Shown one piece after another: positions 30,188-42,237 of a DNA stretch of 64,000 bases. The notes under the pieces are model-generated. The model was not told where the DNA came from. It made no database searches and saw nothing but the letters and a program-made list of their open reading frames with translations. Origin of the DNA: Russula earlei (lineage: Eukaryota; Basidiomycota; Agaricomycetes; Russulales; Russulaceae). The number at the start of each line of letters is the position of its first letter. The stretch's first letter is position 1. The stretch is from NCBI GenBank assembly GCA_025769875.1, contig JAGFNK010000129.1, forward strand, positions 1 through 64,000. Direction: 5' to 3'. The translations under genes were made by a program, and so were the position numbers.

Positions 30188-30916
30188 GCTAAGACAAGTT
30201 GTAAAGTCAAAGAGGAGAACCACCCACCGTTGGCCAGGTGGTCAAAGGTTATTTCAACCTAATATGATATAGGTCAATTAATCAATAATGGTTGTGGAGC
30301 CACGATTACTTTATCAACTTTGCCAGCTGGCAAGTCGCCATGTACAATCACGTGGACTAACTTCAACATTCTCGCAGTTGTCTTTGGTGAATGTGAAATG
30401 ATCAGCCACTCTGAGTCGAATTTCAAAACATCACAGCATATATATATATATGTTCGCTTTTATGTTATATTGGTGTGCACTGTGGGGCCTCAGGGACGGC
30501 ATTGAGTCAAGGCGAACACAAAAAACCCAATGAATCTACACTACATCATTGAAGGGGTGTTCAAGCTTTCAAATTTCAAATTTGGACATCTGAACAATGG
30601 CTGTAAGGAGTGGAAAGAGAAAAAGCTTGGTTAGCAAACAGGACACCGAAACCAGCCTGAGGCAGGGAGGGCATGCGTACAAAGTCGACAATGTGCTGCC
30701 CCTGGGCGTCTCTTGGGACAGTCACGCTGACAAAATAAAAGCGGCAGGTCAGGGAAAAGTGAGTTGTGAAAAAATGTTTCATTGCTTAGTAAATATATTT
30801 GAAAGGATCAAGATACGTACAGAAAATTTGTGAGGTCGAGGAACTAATTAAATAAAAAAGTAAAGTAAGGTAGCAACTAGACTGGAGACCCTCATCTAAA
30901 TCCCAGATCTGTCTGG
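30188..30916. other. Upstream region of the kinase pseudogene, one exon-like fragment
   Basis: Around 30640-30735 the minus strand reads VTVPRDAQGQHIVDFVRMPS preceded by a plausible 3' splice site (TTTTGTCAG). I do not recognise the protein. The sequence GGGTGTTCAAG...TTTGGACATnTGnACA near 30555 recurs at 36558 and 55063, linking this stretch to the WD40-like duplication. Otherwise A/T-rich and non-coding. Confidence 0.4.
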
Positions 30917-31877
30917 TGTCATGAACCATTCCCCGGAGAGGGCCCTTGAAGGACCCTTCCTTATAGGAGGAAACCCAGCCTCTATGATGCCACCCTGTTC
31001 ACACGAGCAAAAGGGGTGAGTAGAGGTGTCCACAATATCGCGCGCGCATTGTTGCGCGAGCGATTCCTGGCACAATCGACATACAGCAAGCCCCACTTAA
31101 AGGCAACCCTTCTAGCAACTAAGGACAGTATTAGAGCCTTCCTAAGGACCCTTTGGAACGACCCTAGGAACTCTACAATAGGTACTAACCTAGTATCAAA
31201 GGCCCTACAATGCATTATTAGACCAACTCTAATAACTATAGAACGAACTATAAGGCAACACTAAGGACCTTAATAGAAGTATTAGGGTCGGCTCTAAGGA
31301 CCCTAATAGAACTATATAAGGGCCTTATAAGATAACACTATTCCATAACCAAACTACAAGTCCTCAAATGACCGGCCCTAAACTAACTAACAGGAACTGA
31401 ATCAGGTGCTTGCACGTGTACTAAAGCAGTGAACACGTGGACAATGGAAGCTCTTACTCATCAAGAGAAGCTTCTTACTCAGCAGCTTACTGAGCATGAC
31501 TGAGCATGCTCAGTAAGCGTCCTCCAACTTCTTACTCATCACTCTATTGTGCTTGATAACAAGGTTATGACTTGTTCCCTATTTAGCAGCTCTCTTGTAG
31601 TATATAAGCGCTCAATAAAGTAGCGGACAGTCCTCAGACTGTCCATTTGTTTACGGCACTCTCTACCCCTGGGATACTCCTTTAAGGACCATCCCCTTGT
31701 GTCTACCCTGGCCTCTTCCCTGCGTGATTGCTCGACTCTCACAGTAACAGTTCCTCTCTGGTATCTGTTACTACTCTGGACTCTACTTCTTGCCCACGCA
31801 GTCTTGGACGTCTATCGACTCGTCTTCAAGCTTATCCCTCGCTCTTGAACTGGATAGTTCAACAGTGAGTCTTGACA
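30917..31877 (+). repeat. Solo LTR, family 3, copy 1
   Basis: 961 bp, TGTCATGAACC to GTCTTGACA, with target duplication TCTGG (30912-30916 and 31878-31882). TATATAAG lies near 31601. An internal inverted repeat CTTACTGAGCATG / CATGCTCAGTAAG is at 31486-31517. No internal retrotransposon region of this family is present in the window. Confidence 0.93.
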
Positions 31878-32071
31878 TCTGGGCCACTCAATTTGGACAT
31901 CATGATAGTAACAAAACACATTGTACATTATGAAAGACTTCATTGGGTGGGGTCATTCATTGTAAACTAAGCACAACTCCATAAGAGTAACTACGATTAG
32001 CACGCGTGCAGTGGCACCGACTTCTCTCGCATTTCCCTCTCCTTTCTGCTTTGCGTAGTGGTTGTCGATGC

Positions 32072-32750
32072 TCAAGTGATCCAACTTGGGTTGCCATTAG
32101 AGTGGATTGAGAGAACCCGATCATGGTTCAGGGGGTATTCCGAGCCCTTCGAAATGATATCCCACTGGTTATTTATGCCAACCATCCAGTATTGATGGCT
32201 ATTGGTGGACGTGTTAAGGTGGACATAAAGATGTCCCGTTTTGGTTTGAGGAACCATGGGTGGCGACGTAATGTTTGTATCAGACTTCGCAAAATACCAG
32301 GTAGTATAACCACTTCCAGAGTTAGAAGTGAATGATCGTTGGCGGGCCTGGTAAGGGGGTGAGGAGCCCGCCAGCTGCATATCGACGGATATGCCAGTAG
32401 AGCACCGTAACAATGATGCTGAGTCAAGCTCAGTCTGCGACCAAGACATCAGCATGCTAATATATTGATGAGAGGGCAGTGAGAACGCAAGCAGCAAGAT
32501 GAAACACAGAACCGTCTCACCCTCGTAACTGCGCATCTGTCAGCTTCGTGATGCCAAAGAGAGCAGGCAAGATGCCTTGCTTCGCTTGAGGAGAAATGGC
32601 CAACGTGTCGAGCTGAGCATTCAAAATCTGGCGCAGGTCATCATCAACGAAATTTCCCGCAATCAGACTAGTTATAGCGTGAGTGATTATATGCAAGGAA
32701 GGGGAAGATGTGTGTGGTTGGAGTATAGCTATGATAGACTCCATTATCAT
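32072..32750 (-). CDS. Hypothetical spliced protein, unrecognised
   Basis: Exon 1 (from 32750) reads MIMESIIAILQPHTSS to DDDLRQILNAQLDTLAIS and TKLTDAQLR. A GTGAGA donor at about 32525 and a TATATTAG acceptor at about 32460 give a 64-bp intron of the usual basidiomycete size. Exon 2 then reads MLMSWSQTELDSASLLRC to HQYWMVGINNQWDIISKGSE and HSNGNPSWIT, stopping at 32072. If unspliced, the second frame would begin with a hydrophobic stretch that is in fact the intron. I do not recognise the family. The start codon is only the first ATG available. Confidence 0.4.
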
Positions 32751-33803
32751 ATTGCCAGTACTGTTAGGGGAGGATGTAGAGCAAGGGGCAACATCATCGA
32801 CAGGTCGTCTAAGAGTCGCAACTTGATTGAGTAGGCGGCAGAGACCATTGAGCGCATGTTACTCACTCCATAGCTTTGGCCAAGTTTGTAAGCCGGCCGT
32901 CGTGTTCCAGATTATATCGTCTCATTGTGAACCTCTGCCAGAGAATTGTCTGAATAATAGAATGCGGGGTCGGCACCAACATCAAGACGAAGACTAGGAG
33001 GTAATATAGATAGAAACCTTTGTAGCCTTTGGAAACATGTCAGTGCTATCGAGTTGCACCGAGAAACAGTCGTCGTCATCGTCACTTGAGTGGTCCATGG
33101 CAACAACCAGCAGGGTGCAGTACAACAAGGGATGGAATGGAACGGAACTTGGAAATTGTAAGGGCATGAAATGGATGAACTGGGCCATTCATCTTGACAT
33201 TCAATTTATTGGCGTACACAGATGAAAATTGCTGGACAAATACAGAAATCTAAGGGGCACCATTGTCTTCATTTCTTGGTGATGTTCAATTCCAACTATT
33301 CCTGTTCCTGTTCCATAATCCAGGGCGCTTGAATATGAACTTGCCAATTTGCCTGCGCCCGGTCACCCCTGTGCACGGCCATGACTCACATGCCGCCAAT
33401 TAGCAGTAACCCCATGGGATGCAAAGATGCCAATTGTCTCCTCTTTTCAGCCAAATTCAATTCATGGGGGCCATTCATACCATTTGGTGTGGGGACTGAA
33501 CTCATTCATTCCATCAATATCATATTCATTGTCATGATGGAGCAAGAGACACATATGCGAGCAGAGAGCTGAATCAGAGGTAGACCTGGTGTTGATATTT
33601 ATGTAATGATAGATACCATGCATCCGGAGACTCATACGTCTCTGAATTGTAGCTATGATACTGGCTGCATGCTCACCCTCAAGCTTTTCCTCATGGCTGC
33701 TCATTTGAAAAGTTAAACATGGACACATGCACAAATAGAAAACTAAGCAATCAAGTGCACAAGCCTTCCGAGACAGACATCATCATCATCATCATCATCA
33801 TCA
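32751..33803. other. Downstream flank of WD40-like copy A
   Basis: No convincing gene. From about 33290 it is similar to 52880-53280, so the duplication that made WD40-like copies A and B extends this far. It ends in a CAT microsatellite. Confidence 0.45.
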
Positions 33804-33806
33804 TCA
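33778..33806 (+). repeat. (CAT)n microsatellite, about 10 units
   Basis: 29 bp of CAT repeats at the 3' side of WD40-like copy A. The duplicate at 53285-53328 has about 15 units. Confidence 0.95.
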
Positions 33807-34296
33807 CCCGTAGATTCCCAGAGCGGAGCGCTGAGCTGCCACATGCTCACTGTCATCATTGCTCTTGCCCAAAGTCCTCTGCAACAAGCCCTCTGGTTGC
33901 AACCCAAACAATGTCGAAACGCTCAGCTTCACGCATCCATAACCCTGCACACCACCTGGCAAATAGATGGACCAAGCATTCCGGTTCCAGAAAGTGACAA
34001 AGATGGCTAGACCGAGAAGCATGATGGCTGTCACTGAAGCTCGCTTCTGCAAGATATGGGTCAGCTGGTCACAGTGCATGTAGCGCATTGTGATATTACG
34101 ACAATAGTCGGCCCCTGGACTGACTTCTTTGTCACCTGTTGTCCAGGTTCTGCACGCTTTTTCACTTTGTGATCTTGAATCCAATACCGAATCACTGTCT
34201 CCAAGCCCCTCTCGGCTATGCTGGTCACAATTTGGTGGGCGCTCCAAGCAGAGGAGTAAGCCTGAGTGAAGCACAGTCACACGTGAGTGTCTAAAC
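33804..34296 (-). pseudogene. WD40-like copy A, 3' part
   Basis: Homologous to 53326-53820. One frame contains a hydrophobic segment (SVTAIMLLGLAIFVTFW) that could be a membrane helix. An alternative frame reads ETVIRYWIQDHKVKKRAEP. I cannot decide which is used. The gene is cut here by the solo LTR at 34297. Confidence 0.5.
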
Positions 34297-35237
34297 TGTC
34301 ATGAACCATTCCCCGGGGAGGGCCCTTGAAGGACCCTTCCTTATAGGAGGAAACCCAGCCTCTATGGTGTCACCCTGTTCACATGAGCAAAAGGGGTGAG
34401 TAGAGGTGTCCACAATATCGCGCGCGCATTGTTGCGCGAGCGATTCTCGGCACAATCGACATACAGCAAGCCCCACTTAAAGGCAACCCTTCTAGCAACA
34501 AAAGACAGTATTAGGGCCTTCCTAAGGACCCTTTGGAACGACCCTAGGAACTCTACAATAGGTACTAACCTAGTATCAAAGGCCCTACAACGCGTTATTA
34601 GACCAACTCTAATAACTATAGAACGAACTATAAGGCAACACTAAGGACCTTGATAGAAGTATTAGGGTCGACTCTAAGGACCCTAATAGAACTATATAAG
34701 GGCCTTATAAGATAACACTATTCCCTAACCAAACTACAAGTCCTCAAATGACCGGCCCTAAACTAACTAACAGGAAATGAATCAGGTGCTTGCACGTGCA
34801 CTAAAGCAGTGAACACGTGGACAATGAAAGCTTCTTACTCAGCAGCTTACTGAGCATGACTGAGCATGCTCAGTAAGCGTCCTCCAACTTCTTACTCATC
34901 ACTCTATTGTGCTTGATAACAAGGTTATGACTTGTTCCCTATTTAGCAGTTCTCTTGTAGTATATAAGCGCTCAATAAAGTAGCAGACAGTCCTCAGACT
35001 GTCCATTTGTTTACGGCACTCTCCATCCCTGGGATACTCCTTTAAGGACCGTCCCCTTGTGACTATCCTGGCCTCTCCTCTGTGTGACTGCTCGACTCTC
35101 ACAGTAACAATACCTCTCTGGTATCTGTTACTACTCTGGACTCTACTCCTTGCCCACGCGGTCTTGGACGTCTATCGACTCGGCTTGGAGCTTATCCCTC
35201 GCTCTTGAACTGGATAGTTCAACAGTGAGTCTTGACA
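34297..35237 (+). repeat. Solo LTR, family 3, copy 2 (inside WD40-like copy A)
   Basis: 941 bp, TGTCATGAACC to GTCTTGACA; target duplication TAAAC (34292-34296 and 35238-35242). It lacks about 20 bp present in copy 1 near 31450. Copies B and C have the uninterrupted site. Confidence 0.93.
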
Positions 35238-36458
35238 TAAACCAGAATGATGTTCTACCAAATACGCACCATGGCCTGCACAATGTCTTCAGCTATTGAA
35301 GATGATTAATAAACACACTTTTGTTCAAAAATGTCAAATCACTTGCATTCGTGTGGAAGTTTCTCTATCAAGCTCCAATCCTTTGTACTCGTGATTCAGG
35401 TGCATCCATAGGACATTCCCAACAGAACATCTTTGCCAGCATGGATGAATGTCAAGGGTAGAATTACATTCTCTGGCGTTGGATGTGTTGTGGTGTGCTG
35501 GATTGGGGCATCCACAAAGTGATTGGAAGTCAGGGAATACCAGTCAATGCCGTCATAAAGGTTCGTAACGGCCAGCATCTTCTCGTCAAGGGATACCGCC
35601 CAACAGCCTCTATGTGCCCATCAATCTCAGGAGCATGGGCAAGAGGCAGAAGTGGTGCATCGTACATTTCACACAAATGCAGGCGGATGCGCCATTTGAT
35701 CTCAAAGGTCTTCAGATTCCATGCACTAAAGAGTTGGATAGGTTAGGGAGATCTGTCATAAATTATGGAGAACTCACATCATGCCATGGTCCAGATACGT
35801 CACCAGCAGGATGTCGTCATTAGCTCCTAAGAAATGGAGGGCCTGCACCATAGGCTCCGGCAGCTCTCCATCCAGCTCCGGGAACTTATGTGGATCCGGG
35901 AGGAGAGCTGCTCTTTCCCAAGTAGCTGTTCATTAGAATCAGTACCTGGGTCAGCCAGCTGTCACGGGAGGCGTGGTTCAAACAAACCGATGGTCGCTTG
36001 CTTGATCAGTTTAATGACATTGCCAGAACCGATGGCCAAACAAATCCCACTCTGTGCCATGCAGTGAATCAGGCCAGGCACACTATTGAGGGAATGATAG
36101 GCCAAATTTTGCTGTACCCAGAACGTTTCAGTTTAATCAGTTGTTGCTCGAACATAGCCAGGCAATGAGAAACACTTACATCTGCCAACTTTTGAAGGCA
36201 TAACGTATGCACATCACCACTTGCATTGCTGGCCACCACAGTATAGCCAAATTGAGAATGCCAGAGTAATGTTGTCACTGGCACCTTGACTTGAAATTGG
36301 CGAACCTCCCATCTGCTTCCATGTCCCTCAAAGATGATGATGAGACCGTTGTCAGCACCGCTGGCGAACAGTGAACCATCGTGTGAGAACGCTAGAGTGT
36401 TGATGGAGTCATAATGTTTTTTAAGAGTCTTCTTCAGCACATAGTGGCTCATTAACAT
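35238..36458 (-). pseudogene. WD40-like protein gene, copy A, 5' and middle part
   Basis: The minus strand reads HYDSINTLAFSHDGSLFASG then GHGSRWEVRQFQVKVPVTTL and GDVHTLCLQKLAD, two beta-propeller-like repeats with the usual Ser/His-Asp-Gly turns. A GTAAGT donor follows. Later exons read GICLAIGSGNVIKLIKQATI, ANDDILLVTYLDHGMIAWNL and APLLPLAHAPEIDGHIEAV, then SPDEKMLAVTNLYDGIDWYS in another frame. Introns are short and GT...AG. A TGA after EPRLP and the frame change after HIEAV are shared by all three copies. WD40 proteins are scaffolds; no partner can be inferred. A solo LTR interrupts the 3' part. Confidence 0.7.
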
Positions 36459-38363
36459 AGAAGGACGGATAACGCGACAAGACCTGCACAGGAGGGTTCA
36501 AGTTAGATTCAGGGGTATCGATTTTGGTTTATATTCATTCGGATGAACAACTCATTGAAGGGTGTTCAAGTTTGGACATTTGGACAGTGGCGGTTAGATG
36601 TGACTCGGGCTGCCGTGACACCCTATTTGATAGGACAATGGTTGATGAATGATCCATGGGGTGGAAGTAGCTGATTCTGACCCTATTAAGGCTGCAACTG
36701 GCAGACAACAATTAGAAAAAAATACAGGTCTCCAACGATGCAATTTGTTTACCTTACACGCACTCGGTAAATGCCTGGGACAGTGGTCTCCGCTGTGGGA
36801 ACTGGGATCCTTCAGCTCTCATGAGATGAGAAGGTCTACAGAGCTCAAAAGGGACATCTATGCTGGGCCTATGCCGAGGATACAATTGTGGCCTGATGTC
36901 TAGATATGTTCCATTTCCATCACACAGCTGGGTTGTACTGCGACATGAGAATATTCCCTACATAAGTGCATACTAAATAATATTTTAATATAGAAATACT
37001 TGCCACGACAGGTCCAATCCAAGTCCATCGCTAACAGGCTGGGGTTGCATCACATTCATTGTATAAAAGGCTCGGCCGTGCAGATGTTGAGAAAGAGATC
37101 ACAACTTATTGTACTCCTGCCAGTAAAATTGAAATGCTTGAGAATGCCCTCGGCCCATCAGCCTGAGCCCACATGGACACCCAGACAAGTCAGTGCTTCA
37201 GACTTTGGTCCCTTGAGCTCAATTGTTCTCCTTTTGCAGCCTCATTGTTGTCATTAAGTTGTTGTTGTTTTTATAAGCTGTCCAACTCAAGAAGGAAGTA
37301 TCCACGTTGCAATCACAGAAGAAATGCCCATATCATGAACATTTGAAGTGCAGGAAGTACAGTATGTCCTAGTGAAGCAAGCCAACTTGGGGCATGCGGG
37401 GGTTCATGTGGCCGGATGGGGATCCGAGACAGCTGTCTTGAGCAAGCCAAGGGGGAAGAAAGGAAGAGAGGAGAAGAGAGGGAAAGGAGAGGAGAGGGAG
37501 ACGGCTCATGCGTGGTCGCTTCGGGCTGGCAGATACTGAGAGGGAGTAAGGAGCGAATGTATTAGAGGGACTGTCCTACTACAAAGTAGCTAGGGTGATT
37601 TATATACAAGAAGGGAGGTACTAAAGATGAAAGGAATGAAAGGAAAAGAGATAATGAAAGGGAGTGAGGTGTTGAAAGGGAGTTTGAGGCCGGGCGAGGT
37701 GGTCAAGGCCGTGGTGAAAGGCCTGAGACGCGAATGCGTCGCATGTGCTGGGGCATGTCGTGCGTGCGTGGCCAGTGGCGAGGGGTAAGCAATATGATTG
37801 AGGTCTTGACGTCAGGCGTGAGGTGGTAGGTGTGCAGTCGGAGGCAAAGGCTGGAAGACCATGAAGGAGGAGGTGCAGGAACCGGTGAGGCGTCACACGC
37901 GGTCCACGTGTGATTCCGTGGCACAATCATCTCTCTCCGTAGTGCTTTCAGAGTTCATTAGCGGGATCTGCATGAGCTGTTTATGGATCCTTAGTCAGTT
38001 CGCTTATGAGGCACAAGAATGGAGATGTACCCGGTCCATGGGAAGTATATGCAGTACTTGATGCCCTTGTATTTGTGAGGGGGTCACTGCAATATGACAA
38101 ATAATGCTCGAAGGCTTGATGATGACAGGTGGCGCAAGTTCAAGTCTACACAAAAACCCACCAGCAAAGCCAAACCTTCTGTACATCTGGTCCAGGTTGT
38201 TGAGCTCGGGTTGGAGAGATAGATATGGCTGAACACAGAGGTAAAGATTTGGTTGAAGTGGTTTGGGGTTGAGGGAGTGTGATATGGGGACATGATGGGG
38301 ATGGAAAAGAATGTGTATGACCTGGCCTGGCTCTTGCGTATTTGATGGGTCAGATGTGTCATG
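36459..38363. other. Flank of WD40-like copy A; no gene called
   Basis: 36560-37300 is similar in patches to 55040-55450 and 56340-56470; the block between, which holds the 191-residue ORF of copy B, is deleted here. 37438-37510 is G/A-rich. 37560-37740 (minus strand TATATAAA then CACCCTAGCTACT) resembles the end of the TIR transposon interior at 21470-21600. No recognisable protein is found. Confidence 0.45.
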
Positions 38364-40408
38364 TCAAAACAGGACGTGACTGTCATGTGCTCTGTGGCCT
38401 GTTGTAGAATATTGGACCCCTCGGAGCGAAAACTTGTCTAAGACTTGGAACTCAGCCTCAGGTTGTATTGAAGTACCAAGTTGCTGCTCTGGACTGTTGG
38501 AGTCTAAGAACCGAATAAAGGGAACCAGTACAGCGTCAGGGAGCTTTGATTTGCGCACGTGCGTTCCATCATATGCCAAGTTGGGCTCTTGCTGTGTGAG
38601 ACACACCGTGTCAACCATATGGGCTAATCATGTCCCATGAACATCTTCACGGATGTGTTCATATACATCGACAAAGTTGCCAAGATGTGACTGCACTTCA
38701 CTATCGTCTGAGAGCAATGCATGGAGATTTGCCTCTCTCACGGAACTATGCAAAAATGTTGACTCAAGTTCACCTGATTGAGATAATGATGAGGACTTGA
38801 GACAATATCAAGTGGTAAATAGGCCAAACCGAACTTCATGTTATGGTTCTTGCTCTGCATAGAATGAATATATTGCTCATAGAATGCCGCACTATGCGTG
38901 TGCGCCGGCCCAAAACCCCTGAGTATATTGCCGTAATGTAAGGCGGCATGGTGGATGGGTTTCACCTTTGCAAGCTTGTATAATGATTTGAATCTTGTCA
39001 CATAGCGGAAGATGTAGTGCTCGTATAGTTCAATCTCTTTCGTTGAGATTGAACGCAAGTTTGCAGTCTGAACAGCACAGACTAGGTCCATGAAAATTTC
39101 CAGAATTTCTCTCCAGTATTCAGGTGTACCATCACCTCCCTAAAGTCTGATCAGGGTGATCGGAAGATGGATTGTGCAGATGACTCTCCAGTTGTCAGTG
39201 CTGAGCTTGCCCTGTGCTGCAGTACCCCAATTTGGAGGGGCATCCGAAACCCAAGATGGAAGCTCAGTCAAGGCCATGTCTGCCCAAATGGCTTCCATAA
39301 CATCCTTTCCGAGGACAGTGCCAGTCATAGGATGGCCCCTTTTGTTCTGCGTAGAATCATCTGGAGTGAGGACGTTTTCCCCAACCTATTGGAAATGAGA
39401 TCTACTGCATACTTCCACGGATCATATTACATACCCAAACTGCAGCTGCAGCGTACAGTTGTTGTTTTGTTTGAAGCCTTCTTAGTCCTTCTTGGGACAT
39501 ATGGCAGTAATCCCGACAGATAAACTGAAGTACGACATTTTTGGCTTGCAACACAGTACCTGGGGTGGCACGATTAATGAGTTGTTTAAAACATTTATCT
39601 ATGGCCTGTTGCTCGTCCCCAGATGGAACTCTTTCTTCACTTAGAGTGTGACCTGATATACCCTAGAAGGGCATCAGTCGAGTCAATGACATAGAAATGT
39701 AAATGATGCACTGAATCATCTGTGGCAACACTCCCCTCACATGAATATGGAGATTCTGTGGAGTCATAATCTAGTCGAGGAGTTGGCAGCACTGTAGGAA
39801 TGGCAGGATATGCTGACCCTGCAGTAGGGATGCTCGGCACTTGAACCATGTCAGATGAGACCGCCTGACACTGCATCCAATACTGAATTCATCTTACCAC
39901 CAATCAGAATAAAATAACTCACCCATTCAGCAACGGATCCTGCTAATTGCCATTTATTACCAGCCCATCACAAGTCGTGGTCGTTGCAGATATGCCAGAG
40001 AATGTCACACGTGCACTCCCTTCTGTTGAGTTGCTCCCAAAGTTTCACAGGGTCTTGAGCAGTATGTATAACCTCATACCACTTCTCCATGTCAGAGTTA
40101 GGGGGTCTTTCAACAGTCATGGCCACCGGTAGTGCTGTCCCATCACCGCCCGGAATGGAAATATCGATTCCCCAAACTTGCCGACAATGAGTCTGAAGAA
40201 GTCCAAGGTCGAAGACATGCATAGGCTCGATAGCTGTGAAGTGAACTGGATTCCAATATGGCAGATTGAGAAGCGGAGACCACCTGATTCCATGTTGTCT
40301 GAAAAGGGACTCTTGCTCACCAAGAGTTTCCGCATCCCTCCAGTGCTGTGCAAGCCAAATTTGCTGAACAACATCTCGTTTTGGCCAAGTATTTTTGTTG
40401 AGGTTTTC
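38364..40408 (-). pseudogene. Plavaka-like (CACTA-type) transposase, C-terminal part
   Basis: The minus strand reads NTWPKRDVVQQIWLAQHWRD, RWSPLLNLPYWNPVHFTAIE and PMHVFDLGLLQTHCRQVWG, a hallmark block of transposases abundant in mushroom genomes. Further on are LPSWVSDAPPNWGTAAQGKL (~39230), MDLVCAVQTANLR, PIHHAALHYGNILRGFGPAH (~38900) and the C-terminal DKFSLRGVQYSTTGHRAHDS (~38420). These come in separate open stretches with introns or indels between them. The gene is cut at 40408 by element 4; the reading frame resumes at 47802. The target duplication TTTTC lies in a Glu-Asn codon pair present on both sides. Transposase activity is lost. Confidence 0.8.
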
Positions 40409-40901
40409 TGTCACTGACTGGGGGCGGTGTCGCTGACAAATCAGTTCACGCGCGAGACAAGCGCAGCGAGTCGAGCGAGACACTAAGTCTTTGCAAGTTT
40501 TGGGGATCTCGGAGACAGTATTGCCAAGGCAAACGTGTTCCGCGGAAAGGAGAGATTATGAATAAGTCTTCGCATCGAGAAGACTTATGAGTGGGAGAGG
40601 TTTCAGACCGATTGCTTGATGTCTTGCAAGCCTACAAGTCCTGAAGCTGGAAACCAGTGATATTTCACAGGAGAACAAGCTTAGGGCTTGTCCTTGTCAA
40701 ACAGCAGTCTTATATACATACTAGATACTATATCAAATAGTATTCATGAGGTGGAAGCGAGGCAATCGAACTGAAACACGCAGGAAACGTCTGGTATGTG
40801 CGAGGCTACGGAAGGGTCATAAAACACGCGGGAAACTTGAGACATGTCCGGGTAGGCTTATCCGGTTGCCGGTCCGGTCCGATGTACTGGTTCTTGTGAC
40901 A
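40409..40901 (-). repeat. 3' LTR of element 4
   Basis: 493 bp; on the coding strand it starts TGTCACAAGAACC and ends GTGACA. It retains about 21 bp (near 40455-40478) that the other LTR has lost. Confidence 0.94.
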
Positions 40902-40916
40902 TTACCCCCTTGTTAA
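40902..40916 (-). other. 3' polypurine tract of element 4
   Basis: The minus strand reads TTAACAAGGGGGTAA next to the LTR. 19 nt of this tract and its 5' flank recur inside pol near 43572-43590. Confidence 0.8.
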
Positions 40917-40919
40917 GGT

Positions 40920-42177
40920 CTAACCTGTGTAGGGGTGGACGTTAGAGATGCAGCGATGGGTGTGGTAGTGGAGTTGGTCTCAAGGGACTCGACATATTTT
41001 GTGTGCTTTACAGTGTCGATGTGGAGTTCTGCAAAGGTCCGCCTTGTGTCCATGGCGATTGCAGAGAACGCAGGTAGTGATTTTGGGACAATCGATGGTG
41101 TCATGTCCCCCATCGAGACACCAGGAGCATTTGTCGGAGATATGGGGGGAGAATTGATACCAAGGATCCATGATTGCCTCTTTGGCATCTTTATGTTCTT
41201 GTTCGGTCAGTTGCGGTATGGATTGGAACAGGATTCTGGGTTCAAGTCGGGTTTTGGCGTTAGCTCTGGCCAATTTGACCTCACTGTCCCAGATTTCCCA
41301 CAGCATGTTGTGGTAACGTCCTCTAGCCGTCACGAGTTGATTGGCCATTTGTCGCGCTTTCTTTATGGCGAATTGATATCAAAGGACTTCGGCTTCGAGG
41401 GACAAATCTTGTTCGAAGGTGAGGGCCTCGTTGACGGCCTTGGTATGTCTGAGCCCTTCTTGGAACAAGAAGGCATCTTTTGTAGTGAGGAGAGGACGAG
41501 GATAGGGGTCGGCATGAGCTCGAATCGAGATTCGGTGAGTAGGACATCCGGGGCCGTATGTCATGGTGACGGATGGGAATCCATTGGTCAGATCGGGTAG
41601 AACGAATCACGGGGGGAATAGTATCATCTTCATTGCCAGGGTCAGGGATCAACACATCAAGTCCTAGAGTTCCCTCCATCCAGCCGTCTCCCAGTTCACC
41701 CAGTTCAGCTGCAGTGTCTGTTCCCGGGGCTACAGGTGTTATGTAGGCCGGTGGGGGAGTGTCGTTGTTTCGTGGGGGTATTGGGACAAAGTTTTCGTTG
41801 AGGAGTATCAAATTAATTGGTTGTTGGGGGATGGGTGTGTCGAGTCGAGGAGGGATGGGGATGGGGTCAGGAGAGGGGGAACGAACGTAATAGGATGGGC
41901 TGCGGGCAATTGGGGAGTCAGTTCCTCTGGTGGGGGAGCGATTGCTGAAGGCTCGCAGTATGGTGGGTAGAGTTTCTTCGTGCCAAAGTTCTTGGGCCTG
42001 CGCTATCATTGCTGCATGTCGTGCTGCACGTCGTACTAGGAGTTGAGCGTTGATAGTCACGGCCGTAGATGGAGATGGTTCTCTAGAGATTGGTAGAGGA
42101 ATAAGAGTTGGGGAGTGTGGAGGAGTAGGGATGAGAGTAGTGGAAGAGGTGGTGGGTGAGTTGGCGTTGGAGGACAT
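40920..42177 (-). pseudogene. ORF3 of element 4, frameshifted with a nonsense codon
   Basis: The ATG at 42177 starts MSSNANSPTTSS and keeps the Ser/Pro-rich N-terminus (SREPSPSTAVTI, SPSPDPIPIPP). The frame shifts near 41580 (DQWIPIRHH versus MTYGPGCPTHRIS) and again near 41375. The helical region (MANQLVTARGRYHNMLWEI) and both knuckles (CSWCLDGGHDTIDC and CVLCNRHGHKADLC) are kept. A TGA at 40980-40982 replaces the Arg codon that element 3 has after CRVP. The end is TAG at 40920-40922. It is homologous along its whole length to the intact ORF3 of element 3. Confidence 0.8.
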
Positions 42178-42229
42178 GTTGGAGTGGGAAGAATGGAGTA
42201 GTGGGGAGTGTTGATTGAGATTGGCAGTC

Positions 42230-42237
42230 TTTTTATA
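42230..42237 (-). promoter_or_regulatory. Conserved TATAAAAA overlapping the pol stop, element 4
   Basis: TATAAAAA on the minus strand includes the pol stop TAA (42233-42235) and lies 53-60 bp upstream of the ORF3 start. Confidence 0.55.

Noticed and set aside
33778..33806. CAT array as a short CRISPR-like repeat array
   Set aside because: It is an uninterrupted trinucleotide microsatellite with no spacers, in a eukaryotic context.
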